A stretch of 43,903 nucleotides of DNA from Aureococcus anophagefferens (GCF_000186865.1 NW_008705567.1:179447-223349), one strand, 5' to 3'. Positions 10,342 to 22,847 are shown, counted from the first letter of the stretch. The notes: a model not told the origin generated them from the sequence alone. Numbers and translations: made by a program.

Positions 10342-11462
10342 ATGATAAACGAAGGGGAAGTCCTGAAAGTAGCCGGACGAGACGCCATTACGTCATTCCT
10401 CCGCTCCCGTAGCGTATTTGAGCTCGTGCGCACTTCGGGCAAGGTGCTGAATCGAAGTTGATTGGAACGTGGAGATCAACTGGTCTGGCTTGCTCGTAGG
10501 TTGTTGTTTTCGAAACTAACATTCCAATTCAACTAGCTTTCTATGCTCTCCTGGAACATGAGTCGGCAGCAGCTCCCCTATGGGATAGCTCGCGTCGAGA
10601 GTTCATTGGTCTGATGACAATCACTGATTTTGTGGACATCCTTCGACATTATCACGACGAGCATGGGAAGACAGGCGCAGCTATAGAAGTGCTCGCCTCT
10701 CGGTCTATCGCCCAAGTGTTGGAGGACGCAAATGCGGGTGTGCATTTCAAGCATGCGAAAGAGGCCAGATCGGATGGACTGGGACCGCTGCTTTCTTGTG
10801 GTGCGACAGGGGACTATGGGGGACTGATTGCTGTGGACGCCGACGGTGCGCGCACTCCTTGTGGTCCAACTAATTCGAAGCGCTTTGTAGGCTCGCTATA
10901 CGATGCTTGTGACGCAATGCGGTTGAACAGACGCCGGTTCTTACCCATTGTTGCGCCGAAGGATTGTGGCATCCTTGCTGTTGTGACGCATGTCGAAATT
11001 CTCGAGTATTTTGTGGCAACATTCCGAGAGGAGCGTCGACTATTTGACCAACCCATTATCGAGTTAGGCATTGGGACATTTGATGATGTTGCCTACGTTA
11101 GTAACACAACGCCGCTTCGCGATGTTCTTGAGCTCCTCTGCATGCGTGATATCAGTTCGGTACCGGTTGTCGACGAAACTGGGCGTGTTGCCGCTCTATA
11201 TGGACATGCAGATATTACTTTTCTTGCCACTGCAACGGACGCTGACTCGGTCGTAGTCAACCTCAGCTCTTCCGTTGCAGATATCCTGCAGCAGCGCCGC
11301 ACGGACGAGCCTTTACATACCTGCTCCCAACATGCCACACTACAGTCTGTCTTTGAACTGTTCGCCGACGTCAAATTTCGACGCCTCGTGTGCCTTGATG
11401 ACGACTGCCGCCCCGTGGGCGTGATCTCCGCCCGCGATCTCTTGCGCTATTTCCTTTGTTAG
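10342..11462 (+). CDS. PRKAG: AMPK/SNF1 gamma subunit, four CBS domains
   Basis: Exons are 10342-10443 and 10500-11462 around a 56-nt intron, giving about 354 aa, close to metazoan gamma-1 and yeast Snf4. The exon joint rebuilds the family core LVRTSGKVVVFETNIP. CBS1 carries AAPLWDSSRREFIGLMTITDFVDIL, CBS2 THVEILEYFV, CBS3 SSVPVVDETGRVAALYGHADIT and CBS4 RRLVCLDDDCRPVGVISARDLLRYF. The protein is the adenylate-sensing, kinase-regulating subunit of the AMP-activated kinase heterotrimer in the cytosol. Several basic positions that contact AMP phosphates in mammals look changed: the Arg before AAPLW is Ala, the CBS2 His-Arg is Arg-Phe and the CBS4 His is Arg. The ATG at 10342 follows an in-frame stop at 10282. 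The gene converges with IFT140. Confidence 0.9.
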
Positions 11463-12409
11463 GATGGCCTGGCCTGCCAACCTGGAGCCATTGCAGAGCC
11501 GGCTGATGCTGCGAAATGCAACTGGAATTATAACTACAGGGGCGCGCGGGCAGGGCGCGTGCTAGCAGGGGCCCAACGACAATAGACCAACACGCACCCA
11601 GATAAACGATCCACCAAAATAAACAGCGAAATAGACACGTCCCGGCGACGGACCATGCTCCTCAAAACAAAATAGAGCAGCGAAATAGTGCCCCGGCCAG
11701 AGAGATCGTTCTCGCGCGAACCTCCGCGAGCTCGCAAGGTCACGGTGCGAAGCGGCTCTCTCCGTAACAGTGAGAGCAACTCCAAATCGAAGAAGGAGCA
11801 TACAAGGCCGCTAACTTTTGGTTAGAGTGGGTACCCGACGGATGTTACAAGACCGCCAGCTTTGGGTTAGAGTGTGGGGGGGGGGTTAGAGTGTGGGTAG
11901 GTCTCCAGTTCCGCCCGACGGATGTTACAAGACCGCCAGCTAGTGAACCACCCGACGGATGTGAGTTGGACGCCGCCGTGACGGATGTGAGTTGGACGCC
12001 GCCGTGCTCGAAGGCCGGGCTCATGTGCCAGTGCCGTTCGGCAGCTTTCCGCTTCCGCACTCCCTTCAAAACAAATTCGCAGCAGATTTAGAGATTCATC
12101 CTGCCTTTCTTCATCAGTCCAACTTACGACCTGTGACAAGTAAAGAGCAACCAATACCCTGGCTTCTGTGGAGTGAGCAACCTCAAGATACAGCTCACTA
12201 ACGGGAGTGGAAATCTCTCTATCTCTCTATAGTCCTCTGTCCTCGCTGGCCGTTGGTCTATACATGCAACACCAGAGGCAGGGTGGTAGGCTGTGAAGTG
12301 GAAATGGTTGGTTCAGGTCGAGGAAAGCATATAAGGCGCGTCGGAAGTACGCTGCCCTTAGCCCATTTGCCACTTTCATCCACTGCCAACTCAGCTAGGA
12401 TCACGTTAC
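11463..12409. other. Convergent intergenic region with tandem duplications
   Basis: This lies between the 3' ends of AMPK gamma and IFT140. At 11837-12004 there are two nested tandem duplications: CCCGACGGATGTTACAAGAC (continuing CGCCAGCT) twice, then GACGGATGTGAGTTGGACGC (continuing CGCCGT) twice. A poly-G run is at 11876-11886. A weaker repeat of GCAGCGAAATAG occurs near 11624 and 11670. No gene is supported. Confidence 0.6.
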
Positions 12410-15400
12410 TCACTTGCGCGTCACATGTGATTCGCTGTCATCGCTGTCGACCTCTTCTACTTCCTCATTCACTATGTCATCATCAATAACATCCTTAGAT
12501 TCTTGATCTTCAGAGGGGATAGCTGCCCCGACAGCCCGGTGAATCTGTTCGAGAAGATCTTGTTCGAGATATGGATGAAGGACGATGCGCCTTTGTCGCA
12601 TTTGCTGCACCAATGCAAATGCATCATGGGCATTGTTTGCTTTAAAATGATATTCCACTAATAGTGCATATGCATCACCAATTCGGATAGCCTAAGTGAA
12701 AGATGCAAATCTGATGATAAGTTCAATACATATATAGACACGACGAATTACGGATTCAATGTCATGTCGTTGCAACAGGGCTGTGCACACGTCAGCCATC
12801 TTCTGAGGGTCTGACTTTTCATATCGCCTGGCCTCAACAAAGTCCGAGACAATTGAAATGCGCGACTCCAGAGCAGTGATGCGGCGCTCACGATCCGCCA
12901 TCTTACGAGCCTTTTCGAGCTGTTGCCTGGACTCCTTGAGTGCTCCGAGAGCCTTTTCGTAGTCTCGAAATTCATCTATTTCCATTTGTGCGTATGCGTC
13001 ATAGAAAGCAGCCAGGGGTTCGTGGGCACGCGCCTTGGTGTAGAACTCAACAATTTTTTTGGTGAGTTCGGCTGCGGCTTCCGATCCTGATTGCCAATCC
13101 AGAGATTGAAGGTAATTTGCCGCAAGTATGTAGATGTCGCGATGTCGGCTCACGGATGCGTAGTAGATGATATTTTTGGTGTCGCCACTCTTGAGAAGAC
13201 ATTTGAGGGCGCGGGGACGGTCCCCGGCTTGAGTGAACTTCTTGCAGGCGAGCTGGAACGAATTCTGCTTCTTACACGCGCGTGCTAACTCGAGAAGTAC
13301 CTCAGTTCGCTCTTCACACGTTATTTTTCTCGGCGCACGTCGTGTCAAACTACGCTGGGTGGGAGTTGTGCTTTCGCCGACATTTTCATGCTTGGGCGGG
13401 GTCATCGCCTCGGCGAGTTCGTCCGTGATTGCGACGTGGCGCTCTGAGCACAGAGCGATTGCCTGGGCATACCGACCACCAGTGATATACAGCTTGACTG
13501 CCTTTTCATACTGGCCATGCTCAACGAAAAATTCGGCACAACGTGCCACCACAGCTGGTGAAGCTGTATCATCAAGTTCCTTGGAAATATTGGAAAGGAC
13601 CTCAAACATCTGGGCGCGCCCCGCACCGCCGACCTTGAAGCACAGGTCAAGGGCCTTTGCAAGCTCGCCACCTTTCTGGTACAGTTGAACTGCCTTCTCA
13701 AATTCACCTTTTTGCTCGAAATAATTTGCACAGTCAACTTGAAGGCTTGGCCGTGCTTTGATGGAGAATTGAAGAAGATCCGTGTCTAGCTGATACTGAC
13801 GTGCGAGGCGGATTGCGTGATTGTAGCATCCAGACTTTGCAAAGTACTGAATAGCCTCGTTAATATCGCCGCGACCCTCTAAATGACGAGCAAGGTGATA
13901 TGCACCAGCGGTGGAGCGGGATTCGTGGACAATTTCCGAAGCGCGATTTGTTTCATTGGAGAAACAAGCCACCCGAACTAGCGAATAATGATCGCCAGCC
14001 GACTCATAGCAGTGCTGCGCCGAATCAAGATGACCTAGAGATTCACAGTAGCCAGCCCACCATTTTAGCAGCTCTGCATCGTTTGCGCGCATGACGTAAT
14101 GCTCGAGTGCTGCTTGCTCGCCCCGGGCAACCAGCATACGGGGCACCTCCCGCCGGTGGGTATCTGCAAGTTCAAAATGTCGTGCAGCCCCATCATATGA
14201 ACCGAGTGCTTCCAAGTGTCTCGCATAGCGATGGTGCGTTGAGCGCAAATGAATGCGGTCAGAGTGAGCTGCAGTATCCAAGGCCAACTCCCACTCCCCA
14301 GCAGCTTGGTAGAGCTCATTCAAGAGGTCAAAGCGCCTACATTCGCGATAGAGTCGCGCGGCATCATTTCGGAGCCCGAGTTGCACGGCAACAGAGGCGA
14401 CCCTGGCTTCCAGCTCAATAACATCGTTCTTGGTAGCGCGAACCGCCGCAGCACCACGAGCGTGTCCCATATGGCCGAGGCAAACCTCTGCAACATCTAG
14501 GCGCTTAGTCTTGACACACATGTGTGCCATATTCTCCCAGACGGACGGAGATTTGATGAGACGCACCGCACGGTGTGCTTCATCCATATTCCCAACTGTT
14601 AGATAGAACGAAAAATCAAGCAACGCAGACCGAGTTCGTGCATCTGCATCATCAAGACCAACAAAATCTCGCATAACGCGACCGCACAACCCTACGTTGC
14701 CACCCGCCTCGCATCCACTAGTGTTTACATTCATATCCTCTGCATCTGCATCGCCAGCTTCAAGTGTAGGCGCTCCACCACACCGTGTGAAAAACAGGCG
14801 GGGAACTTGAACCCCCAACAGTGCCTCTAGCGGCGGCTCAAGTGGAAATGTGTCTTGAAGTAATATTCCATACTCGGCTGTAACAAAGAGCGTGGTAACT
14901 TCCATGAGCGGGCCCGCTTCTTCTGTAACCTTGCGCGCGAGTTTTCTTTGCAACGCGCTGGACCGTGTCTCGGCGCTGTCGCTAGGGGTTGAAATTTTGC
15001 CTTCGTGCAAGCCGAGGGGGAAATATTTCTTGCTGGTCTCATGTTCTGCTAATCGAAGATTGCCATTTGAATTGGTGATGCTTGTGTGTAAAATGCGCAT
15101 GCGGCGGGTTTCGCAAGCAAGTAATTTGGGCTCTAGTGGGTCCCAGTAGTGCGACACCGGATAATGTCGCACGTCAACAAAATCATGCGAGTCGACAATA
15201 TCTCGCTCTGAATCATACACATGAAGACGCGAGTCAGGCTCACGGATTCGAACTGAAACACCATGCACCTTTGANACAGACACGCATAATGTCAGCTCTC
15301 TAAGCGCCCCCTCTCTCGTGCTACACACTTCGTTGTCTACCTCGCTGCTGCATACATGATCAGCCAGGATAGACACACGCGTCCCATCTGCATTACATCG

Positions 15401-17733
15401 GATAGAGCGAATGGCATGGCCACGGGCAGACTCCTCTGTAGAACGCCCTTTGGATGACCCAGGCGGGTGCACAGATTCATCAGTGTTCGAGGGGAGAAAA
15501 TTCTGAGCCTGGGCCCAGAGGTGAAAGTGACCTGGAGAGCCAAGCTGCTTGGGTTCACGCCTAGTCACTTGAAATATCTTGATTAAACCAGTGTCAGTTG
15601 CAACAGCGAGATAGTCACCGTTGACATCAAGGTGTGTCGGAGAACCTTCACCCTCTGAAAAGGTAATTTTTTGACGCACGATGCCTTGAAGATTGCACAA
15701 TTCAACAAGGTTGTTCGATGCGCGAAAAATTGTCTCGTCTCGGAGGGCAATGGCACGAGCCGTAGTAGGGAATCTGGCTGTTTCTATTGGCTTTGCGTCG
15801 CCCATTTCGTCCGACCATTCATAGACTCGAGCCTCCTGTCCGTTCCACACAACAACCTAAGAAATATATATGAAGGTCCTCGGTTGGAGAATGAGTCCGG
15901 TACATATGAAAAACGCTCGCCAGCCCGACCCTGGTGCCGGCATGACGGGATGATACAGCGAGGCCTCGAATAGAGAGATCTGTTGTCAGAAGGACGCTTG
16001 CACCGTTCTGCCGCTCGACCCTGACAGTATCAGTGGAGAGTTGAATAACGCCGACGTCTGCTCGAAGAAGGCGGTGAAGGACCGTCTCTGAAAGAAGCGA
16101 GGTCGCGCCATCGGGAGCAGCAGCTGCGAGGAGACCCTGGCCAGGCCCCCACGCCATCACATCTATTGATGATGCGCCACCACATGCTGTTGAAAACGGC
16201 ATAGCTTCCCAGTCGCTGGCCTAAGTGAAGCAAACCTATGACTTTCCAGCACGAGCATTCCTAAATTGTGTTAATTTCACGGCCCGGCAACTTGCGCTTG
16301 TCGTAACACCTGCAACGCCGTGCGACCTATGTAGTGAGATGGAAGTGTGCATGAATACCGCTTTCGTCCGCATGAAAAAATTACAGTTTGTGTCAGACAC
16401 GCTTTCGGACGTCGTTCCCCGGTAATCGCCGCAGAAGCGCCACATTGCGATGCTACCATCTCGCGTCCCAACAGCTAGATAGCGCTGGAGGGGATTGAAT
16501 GCCACAGAGGCGACTCGCGAACTACGCTCCAGTCCGACCGAGGTAAGCGTTATAACATAAGTCTCGTCATTTGCCAAGTTCCAAAAGCGGATCAGTGCCT
16601 AAAGTAAATAGGTCATCCTGGGTGATTTATCAAGACTCTTAACAGCAAATGTGCCATTCACAGAACCTCCCCAGTTGCAGCGGCAATGACGCCAGGTCCA
16701 GCCCAGCAGATGTGCTTGATCCCACGCTCTGCTGCCCCACCCGCAACGGCAACTTTCATCTTCATGACCGGAATTACTTTGCAGTCGCTACCAATTTGGA
16801 GCTGAACAAGAACAAGCGCGCGTGTTAGTATGACGAGGCGTGATTTTGCTTCAAAAAAAAGCATGTGATCGATGCGTGCACCGAGAGCCTGAACCTCCGT
16901 CGTATGGCCCATATCGTCTGCATAGTACAAGGACCCACTGCGGGTGCCAATGAAAAAAGCAGGTGAAAAGGCATGTGCTAAGCTCTCAGCTCGTGCCTGT
17001 GCCAATTCAAGCCTCACTCAGGTCGTTCGAAGGTAGATACTCGTCGTAAGTTCGGAGACGCCCAGGCACGCTGAGCCGATGGTCATCGGTGTAAAAACCT
17101 AGGTCGCAAATAAATTTAATTTTGCCAACAAGAAAGTAAGCCGAAAGACTTTAGTTTCAGGAAATTATCACACTTTCGATATGATTCGCGGGAAGGGCGC
17201 AGCACAGGTGACTCCCGACCCGATAGAGTATTCTTTTAGGACAGAAAGACTGGCACGCGTGTCGGCCTATGGTAGAGCCCCCGCTAGGATCATGCTAGTT
17301 TATTCATGCGAAGAACCTTCCAGACAGTGATAGCGCCGGAAGTATCGCCGCTGACCAACCGCGTCGCCGATGGGTTCCACATGACAATACGGACAGGCGC
17401 ACGGCCGTGCTTGGAATCTGCGGCAAATATGCAGGCAGCAGTTGGACCAGCCACGCCGCTGCTGCTCGGCGGCGTCGTAAGACCCCACACAGCGATGCAT
17501 CCATCTTCCCAGCCGGACGCCAGAGCTTTTAGCTTTGGGTGCCAAACCAACGCCGTAGAATCAGCTTTTCGCTGAATTCTACATTCATCCAAACAAACAC
17601 CCTCTTCGAGGTAGAAAGAAATACAATGGTCGTCTGTCACAATCGCACATATTGGCTCAACGGTACACCATGCCACGGCGGTGACTTTCGTCTTACCTGG
17701 TAATGAGCAGGGGAAGTCAAGAAAGAGGGACAT
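12410..17733 (-). CDS. IFT140: Intraflagellar transport protein IFT140 (IFT-A complex)
   Basis: Seven exons are predicted: 17733-17317, 17266-17174, 16996-16667, 16598-16401, 16220-15957, 15856-12752 and 12691-12410, giving about 1562 aa (human ~1460). Every joint keeps phase 0. The second intron (177 nt) is the least certain and could hide a small exon. The first ~750 residues form WD40 propellers (e.g. YLAVGTRDGSIAMWR, AVVVWNGQEARVYEW after splicing). The rest is TPR-like helical repeat with near-universal stretches: RDFVGLDDADARTRSALLDF, VWENMAHMCVKTKRLDVAEV, HLRSTHHRYARHLEALGSYD and YASVSRHRDIYILAANYLQS. The C-terminus is acidic, as in other IFT140s (VNEEVEEVDSDDSE). It is a core subunit of retrograde IFT in the cilium, so the organism is ciliated. 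An ambiguous base lies at 15275. Confidence 0.96.
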
Positions 17734-17954
17734 CGTGGCGGTTTAAACGACAAACTGCTGTCGAAAAGTCTACAGGCTGCTTACAAGTAGTAGCTTAGTT
17801 AGCCTACCCAGTGATTGACAAAGTAGCTTTCTAGTCAATCAAGATAATAATTGGCATAAAGGGTAGGTAGAGTGGGCCTCAAGGCCCACCCCACTACCCT
17901 AGTTTATTAACTAAATTCCCCCCTCTCTAAAATAGGTTCGGCTGGCCACGGGGA

Positions 17955-18328
17955 GTAGCGAGATAGTAAACTCCGACACGGGGAGGCAGCCTAGTGGGGC
18001 TGCCCTGCCGCCACGGTGTGAGGGTGAACTATCGAGGTTACGCAGTGGCGGTACACCGGCGTCTCTGTTATCCTCACGTCACCTCAGCTGCCGTAGTATA
18101 CGGGGGCCGGGGCTACTGGACGAACGGGCAGAGGATCTGCCTCACTAGGTCCAGGAAGACTCTCCGTCTATTACAGTGCGGGATGCAGCTATAACAGGGT
18201 TAGAAAGTATCAAGGAAGGGAAAGGATATTGGGTGGCTCTGTACCAGCGAGCCACTAGGGAGATACAAAACTCTCTATCTCTCTACTCAGGCTCCCCCTG
18301 GATCGCAAGCCAGCAGTGAAGATCCAAA
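17955..18328 (+). repeat. Dispersed repeat R1, copy 3 (inverted)
   Basis: This is the only copy in the opposite orientation; it sits between the IFT140 and CDC50 genes. It has a 6-bp insertion (CGCCAC context, ~18009) within the first hairpin region relative to the other copies. All main hairpins are kept: GGCAGCC/GGCTGCC, CCGTAgtaTACGG, GGCAGAggaTCTGCC, GTGGCTC/GAGCCAC and GAGATA/TATCTC. Confidence 0.85.
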
Positions 18329-19052
18329 TAGAGTATTTTGTTTTCCCAAGTTTAGGAATAAGTCCGCTAGTACGGCAAAATCCCGGGTTTTCAGTGTCGC
18401 CCCCTATCGGACCGGAGTCCGGATTTCACGCGTTCTCCTCAGAGCCCTTTTGCGTCGCTTCCGGCGGAGGACGGGCGGCCTGGCCGGGACTCGCCTTGGA
18501 CAAAGGCCCCGACCGCACCCCGCCGCACTCCCGGGGCGCCTACCGCAGGGCGGTAGTGAATCTCGAGGGTTTCCCCCATATAATAGAGTAGAGTGCAAGC
18601 TACGACCCGCGTTATACTCCCAGGCCACTACACTATCTTAGACTAGCCTGACTTTAACTAACACCGCTTACTTGCTGGGCAAAGGGAGCACCCACACCAC
18701 CCCAAATCTCCCCAGAGGCGAGAAGAAAAGGGCAGGCACCAGGCCTTGGTGCAGACCCGCGCGGGAACTGTCCCAAAAGCACTTCAGCGAGCAGCGGAAA
18801 GTAGGCTGGGAGTATAAGCCGATGCAGGCTGCTATCTTCAAACCGCTTTGAAGCCTTGAGGGTAATCCCTGGGCAACATATCCCGCCAGCAAGATACGTG
18901 TCTGAGGGCGGGTCGCCACTTGGGAGAAGACACCAAAATCAGCAGGGTCGATCTCGCCTCCTATGCAGAATGGCTCTGAGTCTGTGATTGCAAAGGCCCA
19001 TTCTCTGGGACGTAAATTGGCCCATATTCACCATAACAAATTGCAAGCATAC
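18329..19052. other. Intergenic stretch without a recognisable gene
   Basis: A GC-rich block (18400-18560) is followed by mixed sequence. Short frames on both strands lack motifs. The right part may carry the 3' untranslated region of CDC50. Confidence 0.45.
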
Positions 19053-20377
19053 TCATGCTCCATTGCTGAGCCAGGGAGTGTGCTGTACCTCTCCCATCTG
19101 TCTGGGCTTGAGCAGCTGCAGAGAGGCAAATGCAATTGCAGTGGCAAGGGACACACAGCCGACTACAATGTATGAAAGCACGAGGAACTCATATTCAAAT
19201 CCATTTGAAGTCGCAACCACCAAGGTTTTCCGACCTGAAAGCGCATGTACATCAAAATTGTTTTCAATGATAAATACTAGTTCAGTTCCTTCCTTAAGGT
19301 TGGTGTTGATGCGACCATAAAGTTTGCGAAATTTTGGAAGGGCGGCAGTCTTCATCCACACAGCAAAATGCTCGGAATTGACACCAACTAATGGGGAGAT
19401 TACTTGCGGAAAGGTTTCATATAGGTATTGAAACTTATCGTGGCTTCCATATTTGAAGAGAATCAGATCCCCTGAATCGCAAGCGAAGTTATCAAAATAT
19501 CCCCCACCACAGACATAACCAAAGCAGGTCTCAGTCTCCCAGCCTGCGGCGGCGCAGAGGCTCGCGTTGCAAGGAACAAATGCAGTGTGTGCACTCTTTG
19601 AAAGGCATGGGTCTGTGAGACTACCATTGCTCGGAAGAAACTGCCATGAAAATCCCTCTGGCATTTTGTAGAGTTCCTTAATATCAGACCTCCAGGCAAT
19701 TTCATCCTCCTCGAAATTCAAATTCACGTTTTTTAGCGCAATGACATCATTGAAGAGAGTATTTGGCACAACCCCACACGGATGAAGTATTCTTGTTTTG
19801 TTTTTCCAAAGTGGATAACAATCCACTTCAAGCGTACTCTCCTTTGGGTCCTTCCGAGACTGCTCAGGGTGTAGCTGTTCCCAACTCAAAGACTTCAGAT
19901 ACGAGCGGTGGTTCTGATAGAAGCCTTCTATCTCATAGAAAACATGAATAGGACCTTTCATATCTTTCTCAACAAGAATTGTCACTTCGCATATAACGCC
20001 AGTATCTGAGACTTCGATGTGACAGCCTGCCATTGCTGAGCCACTCCCATCGTACTGCACGTGTTCCTCGATTGCCTGGGGAAACATGCTCAAAAGTTTT
20101 GACTGCGGTGGTAACTCGGGGATATGACTCCACCAGTGTTCATCAATGATCCGCCAACGCCGAGGAACATTACTCCAATACTAGCGAACAGACCAATGTA
20201 GGACCTAAGAGGATGTGAGAGGATGGCAAGAGCTAATTTACACACAGCGGTGTCATGATAGGAGTCCAGGCTGAGAGACGTTGTTGCAGAGCATCGTTGA
20301 CTACGATACATTAGCATATTGATCCATTGTAGCGAATAACGCTTGCCTGCAGACCGTTGGCTCTGTGAGATTGACAT
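19053..20377 (-). CDS. CDC50: CDC50/TMEM30 family, P4-ATPase flippase beta subunit
   Basis: Four exons are predicted: 20377-20341, 20300-20246, 20204-20129 and 20075-19053, with introns of 40, 41 and 53 nt, giving about 396 aa. Splicing rebuilds the family N-terminus: NDALQQRLSAWTPIMTP, then the first transmembrane helix YIGLFASIGVMFLGVGGSLM. The ectodomain has the signature FYEIEGFYQNHRSYLKS, conserved cysteines and EHFAVWMKTAALPKFRKLYG. The second helix is EFLVLSYIVVGCVSLATAIAFASL. CDC50 proteins escort P4-ATPases from the ER and are needed for phospholipid flipping. The gene is divergent from the next gene, with 217 bp between their start codons. Confidence 0.92.
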
Positions 20378-20594
20378 GCTGTGTCAATCCGTCGAGCAAT
20401 CTCAGCTCCGCCCCCAACGCAGTAAACTGTAAACTTTTAGACGTCCACAAGTAACATGTACATCCTTACCCCTAGCCGATCCCGGGACCATATCTGCGAT
20501 GTATCAAGAATGTCACGCGCTAACGATCTCAAGCTCCAGTGGTGTCCTTCGGGTGTAGACTTCCCCGAAAAATCCTTAAACAATTTTTCTGTTC

Positions 20595-21844
20595 ATGGGC
20601 GCCTGTGGGTCGTCAACGGAAAAGATTGGAACTGTCCTCGACACGGGCGCGAAAGCTACCTTAGTTTCGTCCTCGCAAAGTGATCCTGAAGTTGTGGCGC
20701 TTGCGCGCGAAACAAATTTGATATTGCCGGAGTCTCCCGAAAGATCGGAAGAGATTCTGGCTATTGATAACCAACAAGCTTCCAAGCGGCTATTATCCGA
20801 TGATGGGCGAAGGGGAAGTAAAACGACCGCAGGAGGCAGGCGACAGTCGCGTCGAACTAGCACGCGGCGGCGTTCATCAGCGGGTTCGGAGGGTGGGGTC
20901 GGTTCTTGGTTTCATTGGGACATCTTCGGTGGCAAGGTCGTAGACGACGACATGGGCGCACCGGTATCTGAGGAGCTTGGCCTCTACTTTGAATGGGCAG
21001 AAACTCGCGTCAAATGCTATGATACACACGCACGCCGAGTTGCCATGAAATCCCATCGTCTCTGGAAAAACGAGTACAAGGTTCGCAGTGATCCAAGGAT
21101 GACATTTCGAGTCCGTCGTTTTGATGGTGTCACTGGGGAGCTTGTATGTGGATGGCACGTTATCAACGGATCCGTGCTCCCAAAACAGTGTAAGATGTGG
21201 CAAATCTATGCGCCCATCTCATCGTTGTAGGCCCGTGCTGGTGAGGAGTTAAGCACCACCCGAGGGATTCTTGTCATGTCCGCGCGCTCGAATTCAACAC
21301 TAATAGAGGTGAGAAGTCATTAAGTACTAGGCCTTGCAAAGCTGCACACGCCTAGGTCAAGTTTGACTACGAAAAAGTTTCGAATCTTGTACGAGCATTT
21401 AACGAGACTAATAGCACACGTGCATTAACACGATCAGTCCTACGTCAGATGCGAGATCAAAAGGAGTGCGTGCCAGGCAAGACACTTGAGTTCACCATCG
21501 TTCTCGATCCCCTGATGCCGGGAGAAGGTGTTGACCTGGATGCGCAGCACGCTGCCTACTGTGCAGCTCCTTGTCCTTTACGTTATGGACCGGCGCTGCC
21601 AACGATCGACGTAACCATGGTCCTTGCTGAAGACTATTACGGCCATCTGCAGCGAAGGACATCTACGTTCCGCAATATGATGCCTCAGATGAATCGCAAG
21701 ATCGCAGACGAGTTCTACACGGAAGGAAATATCCAGGGTCGTAGAAGTAGCAATGCAAAGCAGGGCGATAGGCCCCATGATGATACCCCTGCCACCTGTG
21801 TTTCTGTAGACACCTCCGCTCGCGGGAACATCGGCACTCTCTAG
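20595..21844 (+). CDS. Unknown protein with N-myristoylation/palmitoylation-type start
   Basis: Exons are 20595-21173, 21231-21308 and 21356-21844, with phase-0 introns of 57 and 47 nt, giving about 381 aa. The start MGACGSS fits the N-myristoyltransferase consensus (Gly2, Ser6) with a cysteine for palmitoylation, so the protein probably sits on the inner face of a membrane. A low-complexity Arg/Ser linker follows (near residues 70-100). The middle contains a compact region rich in aromatic and basic residues (WAETRVKCYDTHARRVAMK…FRVRRFDGVTGELVCGW). The C-terminal part is mixed and ends in a disordered tail. I do not recognise the family. The exon 1 donor was chosen because the better-looking GTAAGA site at 21189 leads to early stops. 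Confidence 0.65.
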
Positions 21845-22139
21845 TGGTGCCGCAGTCGCGGATCGAACGCCTAAATTAAGGCTTTGGTATCCACACAGGC
21901 GCTGGGCTCATTCTGCTCTGGGTTCAGGAGACTGTTTTTTGCCACTGTGAGGCCACTCTGCTGATAGCCCCTTGTAATTTTGTACTACATAATGCGAGAT
22001 ACCTTGCCATACGGGCTCGTGCCCGGCACTGGGTTCATGCGCAGCGATGACAAACGTGATTCCCGGTACAATTTCAGGGCTGCGCTCGGCCAAGATATGC
22101 CAGGGCCGCTCGGATACCTAGCCAAGTTTTGTAAGGATT
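21845..22139. other. 3' flank of the myristoylated-protein gene
   Basis: No gene is seen. This precedes the GGACCGCC-rich tract. Confidence 0.4.
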
Positions 22140-22730
22140 AGTTCGAAAAGAGGCCCGAGACCGCCGGGACTGCCGCGGGCGGTCCGGGACCGCCAGGACC
22201 GCCGGTCCTGCGACGCGAAAAAGGAGGGCTTCAAGGACTGCGAGGAGCGGGCGGTCCAGGACCGCCAGGACCGCCGGTCCTGCGACGAAATAAAGGGAGG
22301 TCGCCCGGGGAGCGGGCCGTCCTGGACCGCCCGCGGCGGTCCCGACAGTCTCGGGCCTCGGGAGTCTCCTTTTTTTGTCGCGGGACCGGCGGTCCCGGCG
22401 GTCCCGGAGCGCCGGCCGGTCCTGCGACGAGGGAAATCGAGGCCCGGGACCGCCGCGGACCGCCCGGCCCGGGGCCCAGGACCGCCGCGCCCTGGACCAC
22501 TGTGGCACGCCCAGGACTGCCACCTCCAGGACCGCCCGAAACCGGACCGCCGGGGACCGCCACGCGACCGCCGCGGGACCGCCGACCGGACCATCCGCCG
22601 GGAACCGCCGCGCTGCCGCGCCGGCGGCTCCGCACGGTCACCGGACGGTCCGCGCGTCCCAAGCTCGTCCCGGCGTTCCCACGGGCGGCCCCCGGGCGGT
22701 CCGCGGGCGGTCCCAAGAAACAGGACTATC
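22140..22730. repeat. GGACCGCC/GGCGGTCC low-complexity tract
   Basis: About 590 bp are dominated by GGACCGCC and its complement GGCGGTCC. A longer unit with AGGACCGCCGGTCCTGCGAC occurs at about 22193 and again ~80 bp later at 22272; a related ACCGGCGGTCCC…CCGGTCCTGCGACGA lies near 22384-22431. Because the motif and its complement alternate, the strand can fold into many GC stems. Frames are open on both strands because of composition, not coding. The tract lies between two convergent genes. Confidence 0.8.
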
Positions 22731-22847
22731 CTACCCCCCGCACCTACCCCCCGACATTACTCTTCATGGCCACTAGGCGGGAGTGTGCGGCAACACCTAC
22801 TACGCCTACTTACTAAGTAGTTTCAAATCTTTTTAGGTTGAAGGGGC

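Noticed and set aside
11842..12004. CRISPR-like array
   Set aside because: Only two adjacent duplications with no spacer pattern; the genome is eukaryotic.
13233..14500. Plus-strand ORFs of up to 151 codons inside IFT140
   Set aside because: They are antisense to a 1035-codon exon with unmistakable IFT140 sequence.
22074..22816. Several long proline/arginine/glycine-rich ORFs
   Set aside because: They are open on both strands in overlapping frames within the GGACCGCC tract, which is a composition effect.
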